Made by a program: the position numbers and the translations under genes. A DNA stretch of 64,000 bases from DAOUJI01 sp965237875 (lineage in GTDB: Bacteria; Chloroflexota; Dehalococcoidia; Lucifugimonadales; JAGWBF01), in the NCBI GenBank assembly GCA_965237875.1, contig CBDEGP010000002.1, forward strand, positions 1,922,001 to 1,986,000, read 5' to 3'. The notes beneath the pieces are model-generated. The model did no database searches. It saw only the letters and a list, made by a program, of their open reading frames with translations, and was not told the DNA's origin. This document shows, in pieces, positions 8,296 through 21,495 of this stretch (position 1 is its first letter; each line of letters starts with the position of its first letter).

Positions 8296-8919
8296 ATGGA
8301 TAGGTTTAACCGGGCGTTAGTGTCACTGGCGGCCGTTTTCATCATCGTTTCAGCAATCGTAACGATTCTGGTCGCCACCGGAGCAGTCAACTACTGGTTT
8401 CTGCCCGGAGGTTCCGACATAGAGTCCCAGTCCAACGCCTGGTTTGAACCACAGCTTAGAGGGCTGGCTGAGTTTGAGGGCGGCGGTGAGGCATTGGGCG
8501 TTGTCATCCCCGTTATTGTGCTTGCCCTAATGGCGGTGCTGCTCTTCTTCCAGCTTAGAGGCGGACTGGGCAGGAAAGAGAGAGGACTGCCCATCAGTTC
8601 TACGGAACTCGGTAGGCTGAACATAGAGGCGGAAAGCATACGCCTTCTCGCCGAGCGGACCGGAGCCGCCAACCGGAACATTGTGGACCTGCGGTGCCGC
8701 CTGGGCGTGAGAGGGAAGCCGTCGCCTTCAGGTCCCGCCAGCATAATCATAGCTTGCTATCCCCAGGTGACAATGGGCTCCGACATCAAAGAGATAAGGG
8801 ACGACCTCCAGGCCAGGATCAAAGAGGTCGTGGAGCGTCTGACCGGCCTGCAGGTGGAACGGGTCAACGTGGCCAGGGTCAGATATGACCGGGACCAGGA
8901 CCGCCGCCTGATGGACTAG
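8296..8919 (+). CDS. amaP: AmaP-like alkaline-shock membrane anchor protein
   Basis: A 207-residue protein with two hydrophobic segments (about residues 8-30 and 67-87) and a basic linker 'RGGLGRKERGLP', followed by a soluble C-terminal domain ending in 'LQARIKEVVERLTGLQVERVNVARVRY'. This topology and tail match AmaP, the membrane anchor of Asp23. It lies 71 bp after the Asp23-like gene and 30 bp before the DUF2273-like gene. The function is inferred from family and context. Confidence 0.78.
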   Translation: MDRFNRALVSLAAVFIIVSAIVTILVATGAVNYWFLPGGSDIESQSNAWFEPQLRGLAEFEGGGEALGVVIPVIVLALMAVLLFFQLRGGLGRKERGLPISSTELGRLNIEAESIRLLAERTGAANRNIVDLRCRLGVRGKPSPSGPASIIIACYPQVTMGSDIKEIRDDLQARIKEVVERLTGLQVERVNVARVRYDRDQDRRLMD

Positions 8920-8949
8920 CCTGATGGATTCGAATGCGGACATGAGACT

Positions 8950-9150
8950 ATGAACGACCCCAAGTTTATCTGGGCAGCGATAGGCCTCATAGTGGGCATC
9001 ATAGGCGTGACTCTCGGCCCCCTGGAAGCCTTCATAGTATTTGCGTTCACAGTTCTGGGCTGGGTCGTAGGCAAGTACGTCGCCGGCGAGATTCCCGTCA
9101 TCGACCGGCTCTTGGAACGTTTCTTCCACGACCGGCTCCGAGGCCCCTAA
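8950..9150 (+). CDS. Small DUF2273-like membrane protein of the Asp23 module
   Basis: A 66-residue protein that is almost entirely two hydrophobic helices ('FIWAAIGLIVGIIGVTLGPLEA', 'FIVFAFTVLGWVVGKYVAG') with a charged C-terminus. Size, topology and position after the AmaP-like gene match the DUF2273 proteins that accompany Asp23. No catalytic role is indicated. Confidence 0.75.
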   Translation: MNDPKFIWAAIGLIVGIIGVTLGPLEAFIVFAFTVLGWVVGKYVAGEIPVIDRLLERFFHDRLRGP

Positions 9151-9571
9151 CACAGGGCCTTTTGTGGTTTTGCGGGCCATGTTCCAATTGGCCCAAGTCC
9201 TCTGAAGCGTCAGCCCGGTCAATCAGTGAAGCGGCCACACGCGGCTGAGTCCACTAACCTACAGGAAACGCCCCTCGGTTCGGTCCTGCCCAAACTTCCA
9301 CTCATTCGGCCCGTCACGGCCTTTTCGTTCTCGGCAAATGTCATTGCGATGAAAATAGCGGTGCGGCAAGGCGGCAGTCATTGGCGCGGAGGGATTGTCC
9401 CCTCGCCCTTGATGGGTGAGGGTGATATGGGCCATTCTCTTCAACCTCGCTTATTCACAAATCCTGACTCCCCCTCATTCCAACCTTCTCTCCTGGCGGG
9501 AGAAGGGGCAGTTACCGTCTATTTTCATGGTATTGACAATGAAAAGACCTTGTATGGGCTGTATACACCTC
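9151..9571. repeat. Intergenic region with imperfect inverted repeats upstream of rpoB
   Basis: About 420 bp without a credible gene. It holds hairpin-forming stretches CCCTCGCCCTTGATGGGTGAGGG near 9400-9423 and TTCTCTCCTGGCGGGAGAA near 9487-9505, resembling the repeat at 839-873. Short open frames here have no RBS and lack protein-like composition. Confidence 0.45.
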
Positions 9572-9599
9572 TTGACAAGAAGTGATAGAGGGATATAAT
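9572..9599 (+). promoter_or_regulatory. Strong sigma-70 promoter for rpoBC
   Basis: Consensus TTGACA (9572-9577) and consensus TATAAT (9594-9599) with a 16-bp spacer. It leaves a leader of about 130 nt before rpoB. A second TTGACA occurs at 9532-9537. It gives rpoBC its own promoter, in line with the separation from rplJL. Confidence 0.85.
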
Positions 9600-9735
9600 C
9601 AAAGGTTGCAGTATGGCTCGAACTACCAGGAGCCCCCACTTCGGACCCACATCAACGACCTTAGAGAACCCCTGCCCGATTTTGCGTTTCACGCCGGCGT
9701 CGGACGTCTAATCCCCTCTCGGAGGAAACATACGC

Positions 9736-12700
9736 ATGACAGTAACTCTGTCTAATGGTCATTCCCCCGCTTCAGCTAAGAGCAAGAGCTACGCCAGGAT
9801 ACCCCAGATCGTCGACATCCCCAACCTGATACAGAGCCAGATACAGTCATTCGACTGGTTCAAGCGGGAGGGACTGTCTGAAGTCTACAAAGAGATTTCA
9901 CCCATCTTGGACTACACCGGAAACAAGTACGAGCTCTCCTTCCTGGACCACTATTTCCAGGACCCCAAGCACAGCCCTGTAGAATGCAAGCAGAAGGAGA
10001 TCACTTTCGCCACTCCTCTCTACGTAAAGACGAAGCTGGTCATGAAGGAGACGGGAGAGATCAAAGAGCAGGATATCTTTATGGGCGACATGCCCATGAT
10101 GACTGAGAACGCCACTTATATGGTAAATGGGGCCGAAAGAGTGGTGGTCAGCCAGCTGGTCAGGTCTCCCGGAGCCTATTTCGTGGTTGAGAAGGACATC
10201 GCCAGCGACCGGGAGTTCTGTTTCGCCAAGATAATCCCTTCCCGAGGAGCCTGGCTGGAGTTTGAGACCAGCTCCAAGAACGTGCTGTCGGTGAAAGTGG
10301 ACCGGAAACGGAAGGTGTCCGCGGCCACGTTCCTACGGGCCTTGGGCATCGCCACCGACGAAGAGCTTCGGGCCCTGTACGAGGACGTAGACACCCACGA
10401 GGTCCACAAGTACATAGAATCCACGCTGCAGCGCGACCCGCCCCAAGAGGAAAAGGAGATCAACTTCAAAGAGGACGACCTGAAGTCCTTGTGGGCCTGG
10501 CTTCGCCCCGACGATGACTACGACAAGGCCAAGTGCCGCCAAATAGCAAGCGCTCAGATCGAGTTCTACAGACGCCTGCGCCCCGGAGAACCTCCCAGCC
10601 TCGACAACGCCAGGACGCTGGTGCATGACCTCTTCTTCGAACCCAGGCGCTATGACCTGGGCAGGGTGGGACGCTACAAGCTCAACTCCAGGTTGAGGCA
10701 CGGCGAGGACGTTTCCACCAGGACCCTGACCCAACAAGACTTGATAGCCGTGTTCCGCACCATGATCACCATCAACAATCGTGAAGGAGTGGTGGACGAC
10801 ATAGACCACCTTGGCAACCGCAGGGTGCGGTCCGTCGGCGAGCTGGTGCAAAACCAGATGCGGGTCGGTCTTTTGCGTATGGAGCGAATGGTGCGAGAGC
10901 GCATGACGCTGATAGACCCCGAACAGGCCACGCCCCAAGCCCTGGTCAACATCAGACCTGTGGTGGCGGCGGTGAGGGAGTTCTTCGGAGGGTCCCAGCT
11001 GTCCCAGTTCATGGACCAGACCAATCCACTGGCCGAACTCACTCACAAACGGCGTCTTTCAGCATTGGGGCCGGGAGGTCTTTCCCGTGAACGGGCCGGG
11101 TTCGACGTGAGGGACGTCCACTTCTCTCACTACGGGAGAATATGCCCCATCGAGACGCCTGAAGGACCCAACATCGGCCTGCTCAGCTCTTTGGCGACCT
11201 ATGCCAGAATCAACTCCTTGGGATTCATCGAGTCCCCCTATAGAAGGGTCCTGCGAGAGGTGTCCAACACCGATCCGGACCTGGAGGGCCGCACCATTGC
11301 CGAGAGGTTGGTCAAATCCGACGGGACCACCATTCTGACGGCGGGTCACGCCGTGGGAAGAAACAAGGTGAAGCAGATCGCCGCCTTGCCTCAACAAAAC
11401 GTCAAAGTCAAACCCTTTGTATCCGGCAAGGGAGAGGACGTAATCTACCTGTCCGCCGACCGGGAGGAGCAGCACGTCATAGCCCAGGCCAACGTTGTCC
11501 TGGACGCCAAGAACCAGTTCGCCTCGGACCGCGTAGAAGTCCGTATTGGAGAGAAGTATTCGGAAGAGCCGCCGGACTCTGTTGAGTACATGGACGTTTC
11601 GCCCATGCAGATCACCAGCGTCTCGGCTTCTCTCATTCCCTTCCTCGAGCACGACGACGCCAACAGGGCCCTCATGGGGTCCAACATGCAACGCCAATCA
11701 GTGCCTTTGCTCAGGCCCCAAGCGCCCCTGGTGGGCACCGGAATCGAGGGTCGAGTCGCCCGGGACAGTGGACAGGTGATCCTCTCCAAGGCCAAGGGCG
11801 TCGTCACCTCGGTGGATGGGCACAACATCTCCGTGAGAGATGAAGAGGGCGTAGAGCATGGCCACATGCTCACCAAGTTCTCCCGGACCAATCAGGGGAC
11901 CTGTTTCAACCAGCGTCCCATAGTGGAGAAGGGCACGTCGGTTGAAGCGGGGGCCGTTCTGGCCGACAGCTCCTCCACCGACAGAGGCGACCTGGCGTTG
12001 GGCCAGAATGTGCTCGTCGCCTTCATGAGTTGGGAGGGGTACAACTACGAGGACGCCATCATCATCAGCGAGACGTTGGTGAAAGACGACTATTTCACGT
12101 CGGTCCACATCGAGAAGTACGAGATGGAAGGCCGCGAAACAAAGCTCGGGCCTGAAGAGATCACCAGGGACATCCCCAACGTGGGAGAGGACAGCCTGAG
12201 GGACCTGGACGAGCGGGGCATCATCCGAGTCGGCGCCGACGTTGGCCCCGGAGACGTGCTGGTGGGCAAAGTCACCCCCAAGGGCGAGACTGAGCTCACC
12301 GCGGAAGAGAAACTGCTCCGCGCGATATTCGGTGAGAAGTCCCGAGACGTTAAAGACACGTCGCTCCGCGTGCCCCACGGGGAACGAGGGAAGATCATTG
12401 ACGTCAAGGTGTTGGACCGTAAAAACAAGGACGAGCTGCCTCCCGGAGTCAATGAGGCGGTTCGAGTCTGGGTCGCTCAAACCCGGAAGATATCAATCGG
12501 AGACAAGATGGCCGGCCGGCACGGCAACAAGGGGGTCATTGCGAGAATCCTTCCGGTGGAGGACATGCCCTACCTGGAGGATGGAACACCCGTGGACATC
12601 ATTCTCAACCCCCTGGGCGTTCCTTCACGGATGAACCTGGGTCAGGTGCTGGAAACCCACTTGGGTTGGGCTGCAAGACACCTTAACTTCCGGGCCACGA

Positions 12701-13638
12701 CGCCCGTATTCGACGGCGCCAAGGACGTTTCCATAGAGGACGCCCTTGCCAGAGTATGGTTCGCTCAACAAGCCGGAGCCGTGAACTCATCCTCGGGTCT
12801 GGACTCGTGGGACCTCAGCATGGAGAAGGTGCATGACTGGCTGGCTGAAAAAGGGTTCGACTCCGACGCCCTATACAACGACTCGGTGTATGGAGAGGCC
12901 ACCTTCGCATGTCTGAAGATATGGCTAAAGGAGAAGGCCGGGATCGACGCCTCCGAGATGGACATGGAGGAGATGAAAGCCGAAACCATGAGAATCCACC
13001 GAGAGACGAATGAGGCGCCCCCGATATTCGGAAAAGCCCCCCTTTACGACGGGCGCACAGGCCAGAAGTTTGACCAGCCCGTGGCGGTCGGCTTCATCTA
13101 CATGCTGAAGCTTATACACCTGGTTGAAGACAAGATACACGCCAGGTCCACGGGCCCCTACTCCCTCATCACCCAGCAGCCGCTGGGAGGGAAAGCCCAG
13201 TTCGGCGGCCAGAGGTTCGGTGAAATGGAGGTGTGGGCCCTGGAAGCATACGGCGCGGCCTATAACCTTCAAGAGGTGTTGACCGTCAAGTCCGACGACG
13301 TGGCCGGCAGGGTGAAGACCTATGAGGCCATAGTCAAAGGCGAAGACATCGTTCAGCCAGGCGTTCCCGAGTCCTTCAACGTGCTTCTCAAGGAGTTGCA
13401 GAGCCTGTCCCTCTCTGTGGAGTTGCTGAACGAAGAGGAGCGGGGCGGCGCCTCCATTGAGATGGAAGAAGAATTGGACGCGGACGAGCTGCTGGCCCAG
13501 ACTCTCGTGGCGGGTCTGACCGATGGGTTGAGCGGCGGCGATGATGACAAAGACGACGAGGAATCGGAGGTAGGCGCGGCGAAGACCTTGACACCTTCAG
13601 AAGGCGAAGAGAGCATCCAGCAGTCAAAGGCGGAGTAA
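9736..13638 (+). CDS. rpoB: DNA-directed RNA polymerase subunit beta
   Basis: A full-length 1300-residue beta subunit, start ATG 9736 with GGAGGAAA upstream. Landmarks in order: 'IPNLIQSQIQSFDWF' at the N-terminus, the rifampicin-pocket region 'QLSQFMDQTNPLAELTHKRRLSALGPGG' with wild-type-like residues, 'ICPIETPEGPNIGLL', 'SWEGYNYEDAIIISE', 'KVTPKGETELTAEEKLLRAIFGEK', 'GDKMAGRHGNKGVIARILP', and C-terminal 'GGQRFGEMEVWALEAYGAA'. The tail after about residue 1245 is acidic and low-complexity. rpoC follows after 3 bp. It is far from rplJL, unlike the usual rplKAJL-rpoBC order. Confidence 0.99.
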   Translation: MTVTLSNGHSPASAKSKSYARIPQIVDIPNLIQSQIQSFDWFKREGLSEVYKEISPILDYTGNKYELSFLDHYFQDPKHSPVECKQKEITFATPLYVKTKLVMKETGEIKEQDIFMGDMPMMTENATYMVNGAERVVVSQLVRSPGAYFVVEKDIASDREFCFAKIIPSRGAWLEFETSSKNVLSVKVDRKRKVSAATFLRALGIATDEELRALYEDVDTHEVHKYIESTLQRDPPQEEKEINFKEDDLKSLWAWLRPDDDYDKAKCRQIASAQIEFYRRLRPGEPPSLDNARTLVHDLFFEPRRYDLGRVGRYKLNSRLRHGEDVSTRTLTQQDLIAVFRTMITINNREGVVDDIDHLGNRRVRSVGELVQNQMRVGLLRMERMVRERMTLIDPEQATPQALVNIRPVVAAVREFFGGSQLSQFMDQTNPLAELTHKRRLSALGPGGLSRERAGFDVRDVHFSHYGRICPIETPEGPNIGLLSSLATYARINSLGFIESPYRRVLREVSNTDPDLEGRTIAERLVKSDGTTILTAGHAVGRNKVKQIAALPQQNVKVKPFVSGKGEDVIYLSADREEQHVIAQANVVLDAKNQFASDRVEVRIGEKYSEEPPDSVEYMDVSPMQITSVSASLIPFLEHDDANRALMGSNMQRQSVPLLRPQAPLVGTGIEGRVARDSGQVILSKAKGVVTSVDGHNISVRDEEGVEHGHMLTKFSRTNQGTCFNQRPIVEKGTSVEAGAVLADSSSTDRGDLALGQNVLVAFMSWEGYNYEDAIIISETLVKDDYFTSVHIEKYEMEGRETKLGPEEITRDIPNVGEDSLRDLDERGIIRVGADVGPGDVLVGKVTPKGETELTAEEKLLRAIFGEKSRDVKDTSLRVPHGERGKIIDVKVLDRKNKDELPPGVNEAVRVWVAQTRKISIGDKMAGRHGNKGVIARILPVEDMPYLEDGTPVDIILNPLGVPSRMNLGQVLETHLGWAARHLNFRATTPVFDGAKDVSIEDALARVWFAQQAGAVNSSSGLDSWDLSMEKVHDWLAEKGFDSDALYNDSVYGEATFACLKIWLKEKAGIDASEMDMEEMKAETMRIHRETNEAPPIFGKAPLYDGRTGQKFDQPVAVGFIYMLKLIHLVEDKIHARSTGPYSLITQQPLGGKAQFGGQRFGEMEVWALEAYGAAYNLQEVLTVKSDDVAGRVKTYEAIVKGEDIVQPGVPESFNVLLKELQSLSLSVELLNEEERGGASIEMEEELDADELLAQTLVAGLTDGLSGGDDDKDDEESEVGAAKTLTPSEGEESIQQSKAE

Positions 13639-13641
13639 GAG

Positions 13642-17745
<4,104 letters not shown>

Positions 17746-17751
17746 CGGCAT

Positions 17752-18756
17752 TTGGGGGAGGAGTTGACAGCCGCCGAGCTTTCAGTCGAGATAGCTCCGA
17801 AGCATCCGGTGGGCCTGCGCATTCCCAACCCCGTCATGATAGCGTCGGGAACGTTCGGTTACGACGGATATGGAAGGGGCCTGGTCGACCAGGCCCCTTT
17901 GCCTTCCCACGTGGACTTTCAACGCCTGGGCGCCGTCGTCGCTAAAACGGTGACCATGAAACCCCGGACAGGGAACCCGGAACCCCGTTGGTGGCCGACC
18001 TCCTACCGCAAAGCCCTGGAGGAGGGCGAGGTGGTCTTCCTCAACTCCGTCGGGCTCACCAACCCGGGAATCCACGCGGCCCTGGAGGAAATGTCCCCCG
18101 TCTGGGCCGGTTGGAAGGTCCCGGTGATTTTCAGCCTGGCCGGAGAGTCGGTCCATGAGTTCGGCGTCATGGCGGCCATGACTGAGGGCGTGGCGGGCAT
18201 CTCAGCCATAGAGTTGAACCTGTCCTGTCCCAACATGGACAACGGCGCCCACTTCTCCCACTCACCCGAGTTGGCCGGGGCCACCGTTGCCAGAGTAAAA
18301 GAGTCCACCGGCCTGCCCGTATTGGCGAAGCTGAGTCCCAACGTGCCCGACATATCTCCCATTGCGGAAGCCGTAGCCTCCGCCGGCGCTGACGCCGTCA
18401 CCCTGACCAACACCATTCCGGCCATGACGATAGACGTGGACGCCAAGCAGCCCATTCTCGGAGGCGTCACAGGCGGGCTTTCCGGCCCGGCCCTGCGCCC
18501 CGTCGCCGTGGCCCTGGTGCACCGGGCGGCCCAAGCGGTGGACATTCCCATCATCGGAGTCGGAGGGGTCTTCAACGCCCGCGACGCTTTGGAATTCATC
18601 CTTGCAGGCGCGACGGCAGTCCAAGTGGGCAGCGCAAACCTGGCGGGGCTGCACCATCCGGTGACCATCTTGGAGGACCTGGAATCCTATCTGGAAAGCA
18701 CCGGCATCGCCAGCGTCGGACAACTCACGGGGGCGTCGGGACGCCCATCGCCTTGA
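17752..18756 (+). CDS. pyrD: Class 1 dihydroorotate dehydrogenase
   Basis: It oxidises dihydroorotate to orotate in pyrimidine synthesis. The FMN barrel is clear: 'GLRIPNPVMIASGTFGYDGYG', 'VFLNSVGLTNPG', the catalytic-Cys loop 'ELNLSCPNMDNG', 'LAKLSPNVPDI', 'VTLTNTIPAMTID' and 'IIGVGGVFNARDALEFILAGATAVQVG'. The catalytic Cys and sequence style fit class 1B, whose PyrK partner is not in this window. Start is uncertain: TTG 17752 has no clear SD, while TTG 17764 follows GGGGGAGGAG very closely. It sits directly behind rpoC and is probably co-transcribed. Confidence 0.93.
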   Translation: MGEELTAAELSVEIAPKHPVGLRIPNPVMIASGTFGYDGYGRGLVDQAPLPSHVDFQRLGAVVAKTVTMKPRTGNPEPRWWPTSYRKALEEGEVVFLNSVGLTNPGIHAALEEMSPVWAGWKVPVIFSLAGESVHEFGVMAAMTEGVAGISAIELNLSCPNMDNGAHFSHSPELAGATVARVKESTGLPVLAKLSPNVPDISPIAEAVASAGADAVTLTNTIPAMTIDVDAKQPILGGVTGGLSGPALRPVAVALVHRAAQAVDIPIIGVGGVFNARDALEFILAGATAVQVGSANLAGLHHPVTILEDLESYLESTGIASVGQLTGASGRPSP

Positions 18757-18852
18757 CCGCTCTCCCTGAAGACACTGCCGCTGTTCGCATTGACGCGGGT
18801 CGCCAGACCGAGTAGCATGGGGCCATCGGCGTGTAGGGGTAAGGAGGAAGGC

Positions 18853-20169
18853 ATGGCCCTAAAAGAGATCAATCATTACGTTACTCGACCCGGTAAGAGC
18901 TTGGGCGACCTCGACATCGAAATCCCCATTTCCCAAGACCTGGTGACCATTCCGGGGATTCCCCTCCGAGACGACGACCTGACTTGCTACGACCGGGAAT
19001 ACCCCCTGGAATCGGTGAGCCTGACCGACAGCGCCGCTTTCGACTTCATGAGGCCGAGGCGGAAATACTTCTCGGAAGGCACCCAAAACCAGTCCGAGTC
19101 CTACGACGAGTATATGAAGCCATACGTGAAGTGGGTGAAAGACAGCGGCGACATGACGCCCACCGCAGCCCCGACAGGCGAGGACGTGACCGACAAGATA
19201 CGCCGGAAGGCCAGGGAACTCGGCTGTGCAGAGGTGGGCTTCACCGCCATGGACGAACGCTACGTCTACACCAGCAAGAGGAACGACGTCAGGAAAGACC
19301 TGCCCCACGCCATCTGCTTGGCAATAGAGCAGGACTACGAGATGACCAAAATGACCCCCAGCGTGGCCACCATGTGGACCCACGACGACTGCTACGAGCG
19401 TCAGGCTCTCATCGCCCAGGAGATGGTGGCCCTCATACACGAGTTGGGGTACAGCACACAGGTGAATGGACCAGCCATCAGCTACGGTCCGATGATACCG
19501 CTGTTCGTGAACGCAGGCTTGGGCCAGTTGGGGGCCAACGGCATCCTCATGTCACCCCACGTCGGGCCGTGGACCCGGCTGCAGGTCATCATGACCGACG
19601 CCAAGGTCACCTACACTGAACCCGTTGACTACGGCATTCACGCCTTTTGCCAGATATGCCAGGTCTGCACCAACCGGTGCCCAGGCCGCGCCATAGCGCG
19701 TGAGAAAGTCTGGTACCGGGGGACTCACAAGAACAAGATCGCCATGAGGCGCTGCATCCCCATGCTGGCCCGGTATCAGGCCTGCGGCGTATGCATGAAG
19801 ACCTGCCCCATCGGAGTCTACGGCATGAAGCCGGTCATGGACCACTACGTCGAGACCGGTGAGGTGCTGGGCAAGGGGACCCACGACCTTGAGGGCTACA
19901 CGCTGCCGGAAAAGGGCTACTTCGGGCCGGGTGAGCTGCCCAGATTCGACACCGAAACTTTCGCTTTGCCCCGAGGCAGGTCTGAAGACTGGCTATTCAT
20001 CGAGTTCAGGGACCAACTGCAAATTGCGAAAGAGGACGGCATCGAAGACACCTCCGCCCTCTGGGACGATTTCCAACAGAAGATCGAGAAAACGTTCAAC
20101 AGGGAGTTCAAGTCTGACATGGCAATGGACATGCCCATGGAGGACGAGTCCGGCGGAGAACTGAACTAG
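18853..20169 (+). CDS. Reductive-dehalogenase-like corrinoid iron-sulfur protein
   Basis: A 438-residue protein, start ATG 18853 with AAGGAGG upstream. The C-terminal half has two ferredoxin-type motifs: C286-x2-C289-x2-C292-x3-C296-P, and C331-x2-C334-x3-C338-P, with C321 between. The middle ('RELGCAEVGFTAMDERYVY', 'DLPHAICLAIEQDYEM', 'FVNAGLGQLGANGILMSPHVGP') follows the B12-binding module shared by RdhA dehalogenases and epoxyqueuosine reductase (QueG). Length and N-terminal region favour RdhA-like over QueG. There is no Tat signal or RdhB anchor gene, so it is probably cytoplasmic. The B12 uptake operon at 0.97-5.7 kb fits its cofactor need. The substrate is unknown. Confidence 0.75.
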   Translation: MALKEINHYVTRPGKSLGDLDIEIPISQDLVTIPGIPLRDDDLTCYDREYPLESVSLTDSAAFDFMRPRRKYFSEGTQNQSESYDEYMKPYVKWVKDSGDMTPTAAPTGEDVTDKIRRKARELGCAEVGFTAMDERYVYTSKRNDVRKDLPHAICLAIEQDYEMTKMTPSVATMWTHDDCYERQALIAQEMVALIHELGYSTQVNGPAISYGPMIPLFVNAGLGQLGANGILMSPHVGPWTRLQVIMTDAKVTYTEPVDYGIHAFCQICQVCTNRCPGRAIAREKVWYRGTHKNKIAMRRCIPMLARYQACGVCMKTCPIGVYGMKPVMDHYVETGEVLGKGTHDLEGYTLPEKGYFGPGELPRFDTETFALPRGRSEDWLFIEFRDQLQIAKEDGIEDTSALWDDFQQKIEKTFNREFKSDMAMDMPMEDESGGELN

Positions 20170-20194
20170 CCAAACCGACCCGCCGCCAAGAATC

Positions 20195-20236
20195 AAACAA
20201 AGGCCCCGCCGAGCTTATTCGGCGGGGCCTTTGTTT
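20195..20236. terminator. Bidirectional Rho-independent terminator
   Basis: The arms AAACAAAGGCCCCGCCGA and TCGGCGGGGCCTTTGTTT are perfect inverted repeats around a short loop. T-rich flanks on both strands let it end both the plus-strand corrinoid protein gene and the minus-strand thiolase-like operon. Confidence 0.88.
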
Positions 20237-20251
20237 CTGGTTTCCCAACGC

Positions 20252-21445
20252 TTAGTGCAGGGAGGCGTGGGGGCTGAATATGAAGCAGTAGTGGTAGTCC
20301 AGAGTCCCTCCGTTGCCGATGGACATCACCACGTCGTGCTTCTCGACTTGCCGTTCGCCACCGCTGCCCCGCGCCTGTACAATGCCCTCGGAAATGGGAG
20401 AGGCAGCCCAGAGGTAGTGGCCGGAGCTCAGCCCGCCCCAGGTGTTGGAGGGGAGGGCGCCGCCGGGCTCCAGCTTGCCGTCTGCAACGAAGGGGCCGCC
20501 TTCACCCTTGGCACAAAAGCCGTAGTCTTCCAGCGTCACTATAGCGGTGTAGGTATAGTTGTCGTACAGCTCACATATGTCGACGTCCTGGGCCGTGATG
20601 CCCGCCATGGGGAAGGCCATATCCCTCGCTATCACGGCGCCTGTGTTCACCTCGTTTTCATACCCCCTGCGCCTGGGGTTCCCAGGAAACCCTTCTCCCA
20701 TTCCAACCACATAGGCCGGCGGCTGCTTCAGGTCCCGGGCGCGCTCCTCCGAAGTCACGATGATGGCGATGGCCCCGTTGTTCACCATGCAGCAATCGAA
20801 CAGATGGAACGGCTCGCAGACCCAACGGGAGTTGTGGTAGTCCTCAAGAGTTATAGGATCGCGGTACACGGCCACCGGGTTCATCGCCGCCCATTTGCGG
20901 TTGGACACTGCAATGGCTCCGAAGTGGTCGTTGGTGGTCCCGTAAAGGGCCATGTGGCGCCGGGCCGCCAAAGCATACCTGGTGTTGGCCCCGTAGAGGC
21001 CGTATGCGGCAGGCAAACCCGCAAAGCCCGCCATAGAGCGTATCCTGGCGTACGTGGCGGCGCCTGTGCCGGCGGGACGCTCGGGTCCAAGGGGAGCGTC
21101 GGCGAATACGTAGCATACTGTTTCGGCCATGCGAGTTTGTATAGCGCGGATGGCCAAAAACATATTATGTCCCGGCGGGGAGTTGCTGTATACCGGAGGG
21201 TGGTTCAGAATACGTAGGTTGCGCAACCCCAGCGCGACATGGGGGGATTCCGCCCAAGAGGGGTCGGGCCGCATTCCGGGGTGGGTCACCAGTCCATCCA
21301 GGTCATCCCTGGTGAGGCCAGCGTCGTCAAGGGCCGCCTGGACCGCCTCTGCCGCCAAAGCCGTGGAGGACTTGACGTACCTGCGAGTCATCTGTGTTAT
21401 CCCATGACCGACGACGGCGGTCCGGCGTATGCTGCCCGTTGTCAT
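20252..21445 (-). CDS. Thiolase-fold (lipid-transfer type) protein, copy 2
   Basis: A 397-residue thiolase-superfamily protein. The N-terminus 'RRTAVVGHGITQMTRR' and 'DAGLTRDDLDGLVTHPG' and the C-terminal 'GGLSSGHYLWAASPISEGIVQ' (equivalent of the G-H-P loop) place it in the thiolase fold. The region that holds the nucleophilic Cys in true thiolases reads 'SNSPPGHNMFLAIRAIQ', so that Cys appears absent. Such proteins include SCP-x/Ltp2-like enzymes that cleave or transfer acyl-CoA side chains, often with a DUF35 partner; none is seen here. It is a close paralogue of 21496-22686 and lies 50 bp after it. Confidence 0.8.
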   Translation of the reverse strand: MTTGSIRRTAVVGHGITQMTRRYVKSSTALAAEAVQAALDDAGLTRDDLDGLVTHPGMRPDPSWAESPHVALGLRNLRILNHPPVYSNSPPGHNMFLAIRAIQTRMAETVCYVFADAPLGPERPAGTGAATYARIRSMAGFAGLPAAYGLYGANTRYALAARRHMALYGTTNDHFGAIAVSNRKWAAMNPVAVYRDPITLEDYHNSRWVCEPFHLFDCCMVNNGAIAIIVTSEERARDLKQPPAYVVGMGEGFPGNPRRRGYENEVNTGAVIARDMAFPMAGITAQDVDICELYDNYTYTAIVTLEDYGFCAKGEGGPFVADGKLEPGGALPSNTWGGLSSGHYLWAASPISEGIVQARGSGGERQVEKHDVVMSIGNGGTLDYHYCFIFSPHASLH

Positions 21446-21495
21446 GCTTCACCTCCCGCGCGAGTTTCTCTTCAAGACAGGTCGATTATAGGTGT

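Noticed and set aside
9226..9598. Small plus- and minus-strand open frames upstream of rpoB
   Set aside because: They span hairpin repeats and the promoter, lack RBS signals and do not look like proteins.
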